Positions 34,983 through 44,700 of a stretch of 64,000 nt of DNA are shown here, piece after piece. A model generated the notes under the pieces. It was not told where the DNA came from. It was given only the letters and a program-made list of their open reading frames with translations, and did no database searches. This stretch comes from Desulfosporosinus sp. FKB (GTDB taxonomy: Bacteria; Bacillota; Desulfitobacteriia; Desulfitobacteriales; Desulfitobacteriaceae): the NCBI RefSeq assembly GCF_002196705.1, contig NZ_NADJ01000037.1, positions 62,001 to 126,000 on the forward strand, in the 5' to 3' direction. The position numbers and the translations under genes were made by a program. How positions within the stretch are numbered: position 1 is the stretch's first letter; each line of letters starts with the position of its first letter.

Positions 34983-36200
34983 TCAAATCGCATTTTCAAG
35001 CAAGTCTTCTTTATGTATAGCACTTTTCTTTTCCTTTAATAGGACAAAACCGTATGCCAATATAAAAATAACCATAAAGATGTCAGAAAATCGATACATT
35101 ATAGCATAACTCTTAATTTCTGCAATGAGGCTTAATACTATTGAACCAATTGTAAAGCTTAAGTCCATTGAGGATAGGAACGTTCCATTTGCCGCACCTA
35201 TACGCTCAACTGGTGATCTGTTTATCGCCCAGGCCTGTAATGATGGCTGAACAGCACCATATCCAAACCCATAAAATAGTGACGAAATGACCAAAGTAGT
35301 AACAGAATGTACGTAGGAGAGTATTATGAGTCCTATGATCATTGATATTGCTCCAGGTATAATTACTACAGCATGACCTTTTCTATCAAATAACTTTCCG
35401 ACAAAAGATCTTGTCACTAAAATCATTGAGACATGTCCAATAAAATATATCCAAATGTTAGATAGCTTTATTTCTTGACCATATAACATTATATAACTCA
35501 TTATTCCACACAAAGGAATTACCAATAAAAAACAAAGAAACGATGGAAACAACGCTCTCTTTTCAAATAAATCTCTCAATACAATGATATTTTCTTTTTT
35601 AGGTCCTAACCTTTGGATCTTATTGTGAGGAATCTTTAATAATTGTAATAATAGTATTGCAACACCAACTAGAATTATAGAAAACACAGCTACTACATTG
35701 AATTTATAACTATTCATAACCATAATTGCTATAATTGGGGCTAAAGACATCGAAATTATCATAGATAGTGAATAATATCCCATTCCTTCGCCTCGAAGTT
35801 TACCGGGAACCATTTTCGAAACTATGGCAGCAATAGCTGTAGATGACATTCCCCAACCAACCCCTTGAAGAATGCGTACTACTATGACTGCCGAGATTGG
35901 AAGGAACATATAAGAAAGAGTACATAAAGCTAAAATAAAGAGTCCAATTACTAAAAGCGGCTTCCTATCAACTTTATCAGCCAGATATCCGGTAACTGCC
36001 CTACATATAAGTGAAGATATAGAAAATCCACTAACTACTAAACTGGCTTGTAAATTACTCCCGCCAATCTGTTTTGCAAACGCAGGTAAAGTTGGTACCA
36101 AAAGATAAAAAGCTATGTAAACAAATAAATTTATGCTTAAAATCAATGTATAACTCTTTGTCCAAAGTCTGTCCGAAGAATTCAAATTTAGTCTTTTCAA
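34983..36200 (-). CDS. MFS transporter
   Basis: A 405-residue protein with twelve helices. Motif A reads GYLADKVDRKPLL near 68 and ILQGVGWGMSSTAIAAI near 108. A YfcJ/drug-efflux-like member; substrate unknown. It starts with TTG directly after the MarR stop (TAA-TTG), with GGTGGAG as site, so the two genes are translationally coupled and the MarR protein probably controls the transporter. Confidence 0.87.
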   Translation of the reverse strand: MKRLNLNSSDRLWTKSYTLILSINLFVYIAFYLLVPTLPAFAKQIGGSNLQASLVVSGFSISSLICRAVTGYLADKVDRKPLLVIGLFILALCTLSYMFLPISAVIVVRILQGVGWGMSSTAIAAIVSKMVPGKLRGEGMGYYSLSMIISMSLAPIIAIMVMNSYKFNVVAVFSIILVGVAILLLQLLKIPHNKIQRLGPKKENIIVLRDLFEKRALFPSFLCFLLVIPLCGIMSYIMLYGQEIKLSNIWIYFIGHVSMILVTRSFVGKLFDRKGHAVVIIPGAISMIIGLIILSYVHSVTTLVISSLFYGFGYGAVQPSLQAWAINRSPVERIGAANGTFLSSMDLSFTIGSIVLSLIAEIKSYAIMYRFSDIFMVIFILAYGFVLLKEKKSAIHKEDLLENAI

Positions 36201-36647
36201 TTATTTCTCCACCTTTTCTTGAATAGTTATATTTCTTTTTATTTTCGAGAGAACACGTTTATAAGTTTCAATTTCCTCACCTGAAATTCCCAAGACTATT
36301 GTTTCAAACAAATTTTCAAGAAGAGGTGTCACTTGTTTCTTTAGGTTTATCCCTTTCTCAGTCATATGTACTCTAAATGCTCTTCTATCCTTTTCATTAG
36401 GTTTTCTTTCAACAAATTTTTTTCTTTCTAAAATATCCAATATCCTTGCCAAAGTAGGTTGATCCTTATCTACATTTTCAGCTAACTGCTTCTGTGTGAT
36501 TTTATCTTGCTGTGATAGCTTCGATAATACAATCCACTGCTCAAGAGTAATATCATGCAATTCAAGTTTTGAGTTTAAATAGCGCATTATTATTTTATTA
36601 GTTTGATTTGTCAGTTGTCCTATCGATTCATCATAAGATTTGTACAT
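36201..36647 (-). CDS. MarR-family transcriptional regulator
   Basis: A 148-residue MarR protein. Recognition region ITQKQLAENVDKDQPTLARILDIL near 52, wing KPNEKDRRAFRVHMTEKG near 83. First gene of a two-gene unit with the MFS transporter. Confidence 0.88.
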   Translation of the reverse strand: MYKSYDESIGQLTNQTNKIIMRYLNSKLELHDITLEQWIVLSKLSQQDKITQKQLAENVDKDQPTLARILDILERKKFVERKPNEKDRRAFRVHMTEKGINLKKQVTPLLENLFETIVLGISGEEIETYKRVLSKIKRNITIQEKVEK

Positions 36648-36770
36648 ATTCCTAAACCCTCTCTTACTTGTTTAAACAATTATTGTTGCACTAATTATAT
36701 TTCAGAGAATAATCAAAGTCAACAACCCATATACAGATTTGACAATATGTTGTTTTATATAAAAAATCAT

Positions 36771-36810
36771 GGCCCTGCTTTAAGGTATAAGTTTCCTCAA
36801 AAGCAGGGCC
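36771..36810. terminator. Hairpin between MarR and YbaK-type genes
   Basis: GGCCCTGCTTT and its complement with an 18-base loop; the only structure in the 309-base gap 36648-36956. Confidence 0.6.
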
Positions 36811-36956
36811 GTTTATATTGGGTGCACCAATTTAGTTCGTCAATAAGCACACCACTACCTAGCCAGGACAAAATTGCAATAATAAAAATATTGTACCACT
36901 CGAAGTTGCGCGTGTGTATATTTTTGGCTTCTTCTGCCCGAAGAAGTGACTTATCC

Positions 36957-37508
36957 TTACAAATCCACCGGGATTGGCTGATGTCCGGTATAAGGCAAAA
37001 ACTTTGTGAGAAGGTCTGACGTCTTAATCTTTAAACTGGAAGTATTAACACAAGGATGACATCCTACATATTCGCTCTGCAAAACATCCTTATCAATAAG
37101 CAATTGTACAGATTGACTTATGTCATTCACAAGGCCTAATACACTAACTGATCCCGGTTTAATGTTCAATAGTTTTTCCATATCTGCCGCCTCGGCAAAC
37201 GATAACCTGGATGAATCAATCTGTCTCGATAAATCTTTTGTCCTAAACTTCTTTCGGCCTGGCATCATTAGCAGATAAAACCTTGTTCTTTGTGAGTTGC
37301 AAAGAAACAAATTTTTACATATTTCAATTTCCAATAGTTTTTCAACCTCATCACACAACTCAATGGATGGTGTTTCATCATGGTCGAGCCTGAAATATGG
37401 AATATCGAGTATTTCCAATAAATCGTAAATATCCAGTTCCTTTTTTGCCCGGTTTGCTTTGTCCGGTTTGGTCTTATAAATCGTGCGATCTATTTTAATA
37501 TTTTGCAT
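36957..37508 (-). CDS. YbaK/ProX-type aminoacyl-tRNA deacylase
   Basis: A 183-residue single-domain trans-editing protein. DIPYFRLDHDETPS near 35, the CKNLFLCNSQRTRFYLLMMPGRKKF stretch near 64-88, and SVLGLVNDISQSVQLLID near 123 match the PrdX/ProXp group, which removes alanine wrongly attached to tRNA-Pro. A role in translation quality control follows from the family. Confidence 0.85.
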   Translation of the reverse strand: MQNIKIDRTIYKTKPDKANRAKKELDIYDLLEILDIPYFRLDHDETPSIELCDEVEKLLEIEICKNLFLCNSQRTRFYLLMMPGRKKFRTKDLSRQIDSSRLSFAEAADMEKLLNIKPGSVSVLGLVNDISQSVQLLIDKDVLQSEYVGCHPCVNTSSLKIKTSDLLTKFLPYTGHQPIPVDL

Positions 37509-37583
37509 AGTTTACCTCATGTTTTCTATCTACGCATAACCAGCAGAAAGGGGTGCGTATAGGTATATAACCTCTATAATAAT

Positions 37584-37607
37584 GTCGGGATGCTGAAGCA
37601 TCCCGAC
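37584..37607. terminator. Hairpin terminator-like
   Basis: GTCGGGATGCT-GA-AGCATCCCGAC: perfect 11-bp stem, upstream of the YbaK-type gene and downstream of the Uma2 fossil. Confidence 0.7.
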
Positions 37608-37695
37608 TCAACTTACCGATCATATCATAATATTTCTGCTGCTAACTGCTTTGGCTGCCCAGTTTTACCTGAGCCTTTCTATATCAAAGTTCATT

Positions 37696-37916
37696 TTACA
37701 GAGCAGCAAAAACCGGATTAAGATCAATTACCAAGTCCGCTAAAGCGCTTAAGGATATTTTTTTCTTCATCTGTATACCTCTGGCCGTCCATAGCGCTTA
37801 TTGTTCTGTTACGTAAACACGCTCACGAACTTACCGTCTGGTTCTAAAATCCAATACTCTTTAAACTTCAAAAGCTTATCGTACCTTGCCGTTGAAGGAG
37901 ATGATGTATTTACCAT
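37696..37916 (-). pseudogene. Uma2-family nuclease remnant
   Basis: From ATG 37916, SPSTARYDKLLKFKEYWILEPDGKFVSVF matches the conserved core of Uma2 (DUF820) PD-(D/E)XK-fold proteins. A stop and two frame changes follow, but RYGRPEVY and the C-terminal LADLVIDLNPVF can still be read. About 70 codons of an expected 190 remain, without the N-terminal half. Confidence 0.65.
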
Positions 37917-38025
37917 ATTATAACACATCATCAGCGGGGCTATAAAGAGTATAATGTCTGCCTTAATGCAGATTTATATTTTTGCAAGCTATAGCGCCAA
38001 ATTGCTTGATCTGTATTTAACTCTT

Positions 38026-39243
38026 TTAGGCCTGCCGATACCCATCCAGAAAATCGCCTAGGCGGTCACAGGCAATTTTTAATTCCTCGATTTTGGGCAA
38101 ATATACGATACGGAAATGATCAGGCATGAGCCAGTTGAATCCACGCCCATGAACCATAAGGATGTGTTTTTCATGAAGAAAGTCCAGGACAAACTTTTCA
38201 TCATCAGTGATATGGAACCGTTTGGTATCAATCCGGGGGAAGACATAGAAAGCAGCTTTAGGTTTTACCGCCTGAAGACCAGGAATATTGTTTAAAGCAT
38301 TGACTATATATTCACGCTGCTCATAGATCCGTCCTCCGGGCAAAAGAGTGTCGTCGCATTTATGGATGTCAGAAAGGGCTGACTTAATGACGTACTGGGA
38401 TTGTACGTTTGAACACAACCGCATTGATGACAGAATGTTTAACCCGGCAATATAGCCGCGGGCATGTGACTTGTCTCCGCTTAAGCACATCCATCCGCAG
38501 CGGAATCCGGCGATCTTATGGGATTTTGAAAGGCCGTTCAGAGTTACAACAAATAAATCCGGAGCCAATGAAGCAATAGATGTGTGCTGAAAGCCGTCCA
38601 TCATAAGACGGTCATATATTTCGTCAGAGAAAATAATAAGACCGTGCTGCCGGGCAAGTTCTACAATCTGTTCCAATATTTCGGCCGGATAGACCGCACC
38701 GGTCGGATTGTTCGGATTGATAATAACAATGCCTTTCGTTTTAGGGGTTATTTTTCTGCTTAAATCTTGTATATCCGGATACCATTCGGACTGCTCATCA
38801 CAGATGTAATGGACGGCTTTTCCGCCCGCCAATGTGACTGCTGCCGTCCACAGCGGATAATCGGGCGCAGGAACGAGAATCTCATCTCCGTTATCGAGAA
38901 GTCCCTGCATAGCCATCACGATTAATTCGCTGACACCATTGCCGGTATATACATCGTCTACCCCAACATGGGGTATTTTTTTAAATTCACAGTAATTTAC
39001 GATTGCTTCGCGAGCTGAGAGAATACCCTTTGAGTCCGAATATCCTTCAGCATTGTGAAGATTTTCAGTCATCTCGTAAATTATTTCTCCCGGAGCATCA
39101 AATCCAAATGGAGCAGGGTTGCCGATATTTAAACGCAAAATATCGATACCTTGACTACGCATGCGCTCTGCTTCCTCAAGCACAGGCCCACGGACATCAT
39201 AACAGACATAATCTAGTTTCTTTGACATATTGAATGTTCTCAT
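38026..39243 (-). CDS. Aminotransferase (AlaA/AlaT-like), T-box regulated
   Basis: A 405-residue fold-type I aminotransferase. YSDSKGILSAREAI near 70, YTGNGVSELIVMAM near 95, IINPNNPTGAVYP near 172, and the PLP lysine in LNGLSKSHKIAGFRCGW near 240. It groups by pattern with AlaA/AlaT glutamate-pyruvate aminotransferases. A T-box leader upstream means expression rises when a particular tRNA is uncharged, which fits biosynthesis of that amino acid, possibly alanine. Confidence 0.9.
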   Translation of the reverse strand: MRTFNMSKKLDYVCYDVRGPVLEEAERMRSQGIDILRLNIGNPAPFGFDAPGEIIYEMTENLHNAEGYSDSKGILSAREAIVNYCEFKKIPHVGVDDVYTGNGVSELIVMAMQGLLDNGDEILVPAPDYPLWTAAVTLAGGKAVHYICDEQSEWYPDIQDLSRKITPKTKGIVIINPNNPTGAVYPAEILEQIVELARQHGLIIFSDEIYDRLMMDGFQHTSIASLAPDLFVVTLNGLSKSHKIAGFRCGWMCLSGDKSHARGYIAGLNILSSMRLCSNVQSQYVIKSALSDIHKCDDTLLPGGRIYEQREYIVNALNNIPGLQAVKPKAAFYVFPRIDTKRFHITDDEKFVLDFLHEKHILMVHGRGFNWLMPDHFRIVYLPKIEELKIACDRLGDFLDGYRQA

Positions 39244-39315
39244 GACAAATCACCCTTTTACAATATTTTTCGCAATCGCCCAACAGATCATTGCTCTTAC
39301 GTTCAACAGGCTAAA

Positions 39316-39590
39316 GCCCAAAATAAAAAGCCCTAAGCTGCTTTAATCAGCTTAGGGCGAAATAGCATATCCGTGTTACCACCTAAATTCAGAGGTTACT
39401 CTGCACTCTGTCGGCACAAAATGCCGCTTCCGTTATAACGGTCGGAACTCCGGTAAAGCTTACTGGATAAATATCATTCGGCTAAACAGCTCAGAAATGG
39501 CTTCCCCGTTTTCTTCATGAAGATTTTCACCAACCATCTTCTCTCTGCGCATATTAAAACAAGTACTATTTTTCGTCACAGCTTTGTATA
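39316..39590 (-). promoter_or_regulatory. T-box leader riboswitch
   Basis: The minus strand carries the T-box core AGGTGGTAACACGG (39371-39384) followed by a strong terminator (stem arms 39330-39340 and 39348-39358, then TTTTTATTTT). Upstream are stem I features: AGTA and AGAGAGAAGATGG, with GGTGAAAATC as the distal loop. Uncharged tRNA binding favours the antiterminator. The specifier triplet is not certain; alanine codons (GCT, GCC) lie in the expected area (about 39500). Confidence 0.9.
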
Positions 39591-39637
39591 TTTAATTTTT
39601 GCCATTATAGTTCATACGTTTAAAAAAGTCAATACAA

Positions 39638-40162
39638 TCAATAGTTTTTATCAGCGTAACCGACCCAGCCCTCTTCTTTAACTAGGGTTTTGTCAAACCC
39701 GCCGACTTTGAAATCTATTTCTTCAGACTGCTCTGATGAAGTTACAACAATCTTATCGTTATCAATATCAATAGTTATTGAAGTGTCTTTGCCTGCATAG
39801 TTCTCAAAAAGATATTCGATCTTATCCTTTGGTAATTCGATAGCAAACATGCCGCAATTGTACATGTTCTGTCTGAATATCCTTGCAAAATTTTCAGCAA
39901 TCACTACATTGATTCCATTGACTTCTAAAGCCCAGGGAGCATGTTCTCTGGAAGAGCCACAACCAAAATTAGCTCTTGTCACAATGACTGCTTTGTCCTT
40001 GACATCTTCTTTATTTTTAAATCCGGTAAGAGACAAATCCTCTAATAAATAAGGTTTTAAGGCCTCTTTAGTGATTTCAGTAAGGTACTTTGCTGGAATG
40101 ATTTCATCGGTATTGATATCACATCGATCCAAGAATAGAACTTTTCCGCTAAATTGTTTCAT
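39638..40162 (-). CDS. leuD: LeuD-type dehydratase small subunit
   Basis: A 174-residue swivelling-domain protein with INTDEIIPAKYLTE near 17 and NFGCGSSREHAPWAL near 65, diagnostic of the small subunit of 3-isopropylmalate dehydratase and related enzymes. It pairs with the LeuC-type gene 15 bases upstream. ATG 40162 follows GGAGGGAACA. Confidence 0.9.
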   Translation of the reverse strand: MKQFSGKVLFLDRCDINTDEIIPAKYLTEITKEALKPYLLEDLSLTGFKNKEDVKDKAVIVTRANFGCGSSREHAPWALEVNGINVVIAENFARIFRQNMYNCGMFAIELPKDKIEYLFENYAGKDTSITIDIDNDKIVVTSSEQSEEIDFKVGGFDKTLVKEEGWVGYADKNY

Positions 40163-40177
40163 TGTTCCCTCCATTAC

Positions 40178-41464
40178 TCACGCTTTATATAATTGTGAAT
40201 TTGTTATTTTCCCTTCGAGCGCTGAAGCTGCAGCTGTAGCAGGGCTCATCAGATGAACGGTACCGCCCTTGCCCATTCTGCCATTAAAGTTTCGATTTGT
40301 TGTCGAAGCACAGACCTCACCATCAGCAAGAACCCCATTGCTCATTCCAAGACATGCACCACAGGTTGGGTTTGTAACACAAAAACCGGCGTTTTGGAAA
40401 ATCTCAATTAATCCTTCTTTTAAGGCTATGGAAAAAATAGCCGGGGTTGCAGGGCTTACAATAGCACGCACGTCATCATTAATTTTTCTGTCTTTAAGAA
40501 TACTTGCAGCAATTCTCAGATCTTCGATACGGCCATTGGTGCAGCTTCCTATATAAACCTGATCAATTTTCGTCTCTGACATTTCCTTAACGGTTTTTAC
40601 TTGGTCCGGTTTGTAACCAAACGTAACCATCGGTTCTAAAGTCGTAACATCATATTCATAGACTTTTTCATAAGAAGCATCCTCATCAGAAACCCATTTG
40701 GTGTATTCTTTCAAGGCGTCTTCCTTCGTTTTAAATTCGTCTTTTATGAATTCCCATAAATACTCGACGGTTGTCATATCCGGGTAACAAATGCCACAAG
40801 TGCCTCCGGCTTCAATGGCCATATTACAGAGGGTCATACGTGATTCCATGGACATGGCATCGATGACCGGTCCTGTAAATTCTATGACCATGTTTGTAGC
40901 ACCGTTTACGGTTAATTCTTTAATAAGAAAAAGTATCAAGTCTTTGGCATAAACGCCGGGCTTTAAAGTGCCCTTAAGCACAAATTTAATGGTCTTCGGA
41001 AAGTGGAAAGCACAAACACCCTTAAGAATTCCTACTTCCAAGTCGGTCGTACCGACACCTGCTGCAAAAGCTCCAAAGGCCCCATGAGTACAGGTGTGTG
41101 AGTCCCCCATAATCACAGTATAACCAGGTCTTACGAATCCCTTTTCCGGAAATATGGCATGACAAACACCATTTCTTCCGATGTCAAAAAAGTCTTTGAT
41201 ACCATGCCTTTTAGCCCAATCCCGCAGTATCTTTCCTTGTTCAGCCGTTTTAGAATCTTTGGCAGGTGTTACATGGTCTATGACTGCTTTAATTTTCGTC
41301 GGGTCAAAGACTCTGTCCATTCCCCTTGCAATAAGATCCGTGATGGCAATCGGCGTGGTAATTTCATGACAAAACACCCTATCCAATTTTAAAACATGCG
41401 TATCTGGAAAAGGCATGTTTACCCTGTGCGCATCAAATATTTTCTCAGCTATTGTTTTACCCAT
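40178..41464 (-). CDS. leuC: LeuC-type aconitase-family large subunit
   Basis: A 428-residue aconitase-fold protein of the shorter, archaeal-like LeuC type. MGDSHTCTHGAFGAF near 128 and the cluster cysteines in YIGSCTNGRIEDL near 294 and NPTCGACLG near 352 are intact. With LeuD it isomerises 2- to 3-isopropylmalate; related pairs act on homocitrate or dimethylmalate. No leuA or leuB is near, so the substrate is uncertain. ATG 41464 follows AAGGAGAAG. Confidence 0.88.
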   Translation of the reverse strand: MGKTIAEKIFDAHRVNMPFPDTHVLKLDRVFCHEITTPIAITDLIARGMDRVFDPTKIKAVIDHVTPAKDSKTAEQGKILRDWAKRHGIKDFFDIGRNGVCHAIFPEKGFVRPGYTVIMGDSHTCTHGAFGAFAAGVGTTDLEVGILKGVCAFHFPKTIKFVLKGTLKPGVYAKDLILFLIKELTVNGATNMVIEFTGPVIDAMSMESRMTLCNMAIEAGGTCGICYPDMTTVEYLWEFIKDEFKTKEDALKEYTKWVSDEDASYEKVYEYDVTTLEPMVTFGYKPDQVKTVKEMSETKIDQVYIGSCTNGRIEDLRIAASILKDRKINDDVRAIVSPATPAIFSIALKEGLIEIFQNAGFCVTNPTCGACLGMSNGVLADGEVCASTTNRNFNGRMGKGGTVHLMSPATAAASALEGKITNSQLYKA

Positions 41465-41532
41465 TTTCTTCTCCTTGTTTTTCATCAAAATCTTCAAAAT
41501 TGACTGGTTGTATCAAATGTCTATACTCATTT

Positions 41533-41549
41533 TACAACAAATTGTTATA
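41533..41549. promoter_or_regulatory. Palindrome upstream of leuCD
   Basis: TACAACAAATTGTTATA, an imperfect palindrome of the LysR-site kind, about 70-85 bases before the leuC start. Regulator unknown. Confidence 0.35.
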
Positions 41550-41689
41550 GTATAAAAGTCAAATTTTGTGACCTGTTTAAAAACTATTTTACAATTGTTT
41601 ATTTCAAAAGTTATAGAAGTCCAATACTCGATATTTTCAATAGGCAACGGTTACTGTCACATACAAGAACAAATACAGCAATGTATGGT

Positions 41690-41773
41690 TTACGCGACAA
41701 AGGATGTCCTTCCCATAGTAAGCTGATCCATGGCTGCCTGTACCATACGTTCCGTACGTGTATCCACCGACTC
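41690..41773 (-). pseudogene. ABC exporter ATPase fragment
   Basis: The frame ESVDTRTERMVQAAMDQL then TMGRTSFV and a stop matches the segment after Walker B of multidrug-type ABC ATPases (SSVDTRTE ... GRTSFVIAHRLST). Nothing recognisable surrounds it in the 640-base gap 41465-42107, so this is a small fossil. Confidence 0.6.
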
Positions 41774-42107
41774 TCTTTCTGACCTCTCTCTTATTTGCCT
41801 TTATGTTACAGTTATTTCTTGTCTCATATCCTCAAGAAACTTGCTGCAGCTCTCGGTGTTAGTATTGCAGTACTAATCTGAGAACAATTTCCCAAACTCC
41901 TGGAAAAGAAATGGGGAGCATCGCTCACAACTTTAAAAAGTAGTTTCGCTACACTCCCGCACCACGCAAGACTCGACACTTGACCTCATGGACATCGTCA
42001 ACATTGAGCTTTAGCCTATTTCGCATTCTGTCAACCTGGTTAACTAATCATAAAACTTTCACCCAACCAGTCCATCATGCTTCGAAATTGGCCTTCTATT
42101 GTGTCTA

Positions 42108-43721
42108 CTATTTTTTGTCCTTTGCCTGTTCATCAACAATGTTCAGTATTTCCTCTGTTGGGAATGCGCTAGCACTTCCCCAGAAGTAGAAAATAACTGC
42201 TCCTATCATCGCGACAACTTGGTCCATGGGGTATTTGATTAAGTCTTTGCCACCGAACTTAGAGCTTCCGAGGTAGCTGATGGCGATCATGAAAAACATA
42301 TAAACCACAAGCCAGATGCCAGCTTTAATATGCTTACCAATATTTTTCCGTAAATCAGGCCGAACTACCAGAAAACCGACAAATAGTATGAGACCAAAGA
42401 GATTGGCAAGCATTACGACCGAATCGGTTGCCCAACCACTCCAATAAATGATCATAGTGCTAACGATAAAAGCAATACCAGCCACAAAGCTGAAGCCTTT
42501 AAGAACAAAAGGACGGTGAAGTCCGGGAGCAGTTCGGCGAAGGGCTACGAGGCTAATTGGGCCAATCATATACGTGAAGACAACTGCTCCAGATACAACT
42601 CCGACTAATTTTCCCCACGAAGGGAAAGGGGCTGTCCAAACCAAGGCTAGCACCATAGTCAGCCAGAGAGCAGGCCGTGGAACCCCTGATTTAGCATGTA
42701 CTTTCTTAAATACTCCCCACCAAAAACCATTTTCCGACTGAGCCATGATCAAGCGTGAGGTGGTCCCCATGTAAATGTTACCAGTCCCAGCAGGAGAGAT
42801 AACCGCATCTGCAAAGAGGATTGCGGCGAGCCAGTTAAAGTTAAGAAGCATAGCTAACTGGGCAAAAGGAGAACGAAAATTAATATGCCCCCAACCTTTA
42901 GCCAGTTCACTCGCAGGTAAAGCCCCAATAAAGACAGTTTGTAAAAGAATGTATAAAATGATACCCAAGCCAATCGCGAGACCAATCGCTAAAGGGACAT
43001 CACGCTGAGGATTTTTAGCTTCTCCAGCCATAACAACTGCTTGCCGAAAGCCAAAATACGAGAAAATAATCCCACCGGAAGAAATAGCTGTAAACACTCC
43101 TGGTACACCAAAGGGAGCAAAACCACCCGCTGCCATATTCCCGGCATGGAACTGTGTTAAAAGGACAATGACAGTTAAAGCAGGAGTTAGGAATTTTAAA
43201 GCGGTTATGATGGTATTACTTTTAGCAAAAGCCTTTGCACTAAGATAATTGAGGAAGAAAAATATGACGATTAAAATTGCTGCCAAACACCATCCAACGG
43301 CCGTCATCGCACCTGCAGTATTATTATAAAGCGATGGCACATAATAGCTAGCATACTGAACAACCGCTTCTGCTTCGATGGCAATAACCGTTGAATCTGC
43401 AAGTATGAGTGCAAAAGCCATCATGTAACTGACGAAACTTCCATGGGAGTACTGGCAATAACGTACAAGTCCTCCGGATTCGGGAAGCATGGCACCTAAT
43501 TCGGCATACACTAAGGCGATAAACATAACCGCGATACCACCGCCGAGCCAAGCAAAAATTGCGGATGGGCCAGCGAGATTACCCGCCTTCTGCGCAGCGT
43601 ACAACCATCCGGAACCGATTATGGCACCCAATCCCATCATTGTTAAATCAAGCAAACCAAGTTCTCGTTTTAGCCCTTGCCTCATACAGCCGCTTTGTCC
43701 TGATTTTTGCGGACAAAGCAA
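42108..43721 (-). CDS. APC-family amino acid permease
   Basis: A 537-residue protein with twelve or more helices of the APC superfamily. GAIIGSGWLYA near 33 is the substrate-binding unwound helix, with AELGAMLPESGGLVRY near 74 and FSYFGFRQAVVMAGEAKNPQRDVP near 222. The start is unclear: TTG 43721 sits two bases after AGAGGTGAA, while ATG 43685 lacks a site. A hairpin (CTTTGTCC/GGACAAAG, 43693-43718) lies between the two and may affect initiation. Substrate unknown. Confidence 0.88.
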   Translation of the reverse strand: MLCPQKSGQSGCMRQGLKRELGLLDLTMMGLGAIIGSGWLYAAQKAGNLAGPSAIFAWLGGGIAVMFIALVYAELGAMLPESGGLVRYCQYSHGSFVSYMMAFALILADSTVIAIEAEAVVQYASYYVPSLYNNTAGAMTAVGWCLAAILIVIFFFLNYLSAKAFAKSNTIITALKFLTPALTVIVLLTQFHAGNMAAGGFAPFGVPGVFTAISSGGIIFSYFGFRQAVVMAGEAKNPQRDVPLAIGLAIGLGIILYILLQTVFIGALPASELAKGWGHINFRSPFAQLAMLLNFNWLAAILFADAVISPAGTGNIYMGTTSRLIMAQSENGFWWGVFKKVHAKSGVPRPALWLTMVLALVWTAPFPSWGKLVGVVSGAVVFTYMIGPISLVALRRTAPGLHRPFVLKGFSFVAGIAFIVSTMIIYWSGWATDSVVMLANLFGLILFVGFLVVRPDLRKNIGKHIKAGIWLVVYMFFMIAISYLGSSKFGGKDLIKYPMDQVVAMIGAVIFYFWGSASAFPTEEILNIVDEQAKDKK

Positions 43722-44510
43722 TTCACCTCTTTTCTCTTTACTTCAATTTCAATAAAAGTTTAATTATAATAAAATACTTTTAATGATTTTAAACTATTAT
43801 ACAACTGAAATTGAAAGTAAAGAAATATGTTCGTAATTGTATTATTTTATAGTTATAAATAGTTTTAATTTTAATTATAATTTAAAAAATGGCAATCAAT
43901 ATTCCATACAATGGGTTAATATCTAATTTTAGTAAAAATACGGTTCGAAATAGATTGTAATCTTGATAATCTTGCATATAACAGAAAATATTTCATAAGT
44001 TAAATTATAATACAAAGCAATTATTTGGATTGATTAAGATTGGATACCCACAAAAGATAACAATAGTTATTTAATAATTAAATTGACTATCAAAGTTAAA
44101 AACTTAAAATATTTGACAATCTGGCGATTCATTGCCTCATATCAAATTTGCTATTCTTCAAGAAATTTTACAAATTTACTTTCTGAGAATATTCGTCCAT
44201 TGTTTTCGTTTCTCTTCCATTTCAAAGAAATATAGATATCTATTTCGGTATTCTCCATATCACCATCACCTTGATATTCTTGTTTGGGTACAGCAAAGAA
44301 ACCTCGATACAATCGTACCGGGGATCAGGCATCAAAAAAATGATTGAGAATTAAGCAAATGAAAGAACAATGCAGATTTAAGACGCATAACTAATTATGA
44401 TAAAAGTACCCCTGAAAAATAAGCTTGTTAGGAGAATTTTCACTGTATTTGCTCCATTATGGTGCTATATATTCTGGAATTAAAGGATTAATATTATTAA
44501 CAGTTGAATA
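43722..44510. other. Long AT-rich intergenic region
   Basis: About 790 bases without a gene I can support. Very AT-rich up to 44110. It contains the promoter regions of the divergent APC and kup genes and no clear repeat. Confidence 0.5.
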
Positions 44511-44513
44511 AAC

Positions 44514-44646
44514 AATCGCTGAATTCTCAGGAAGCGGGGGAACCATAAACGGGCTTATTGATTAGCCCAATGGGGTGAATCACAGAATGTGACGGGTTAT
44601 TTCTTTCGACCCGAACCCGGCAGCTAACCTCGTAGGCGTTGAAAGG
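44514..44646 (+). promoter_or_regulatory. Cyclic di-AMP riboswitch (ydaO-yuaA)
   Basis: The leader has the conserved ydaO elements in order: CAGGAAGCGGGGGAACCA, AATGGGGTGAATC, GGGTTATTTCTTTCGACCC, GAACCCGGCAGCTAACCTCG and TAGGCG. Binding of c-di-AMP switches off downstream expression. Control of a Kup-type potassium transporter is the classic use. Confidence 0.95.
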
Positions 44647-44654
44647 GGGATGAA

Positions 44655-44692
44655 AAACAAACCATACCTCTTGGTTTGTTTAAAACTTTTTT
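44655..44692 (+). terminator. Riboswitch expression-platform terminator
   Basis: AAACAAACC/GGTTTGTTT stem with a 9-base loop, then AAAAC and T6. Confidence 0.85.
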
Positions 44693-44700
44693 AACACTAA

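Noticed and set aside
37696-37790. Short peptide genes (24 codons starting MKKKISLSALADL; 22 codons starting MDGQRYTDEE)
   Set aside because: Both are pieces of the Uma2 fossil in different frames.
44132-44347. A 71-codon frame upstream of kup
   Set aside because: No ribosome site; residue composition (many His, Arg, Tyr) is unlike a real protein and it lies in a promoter region.
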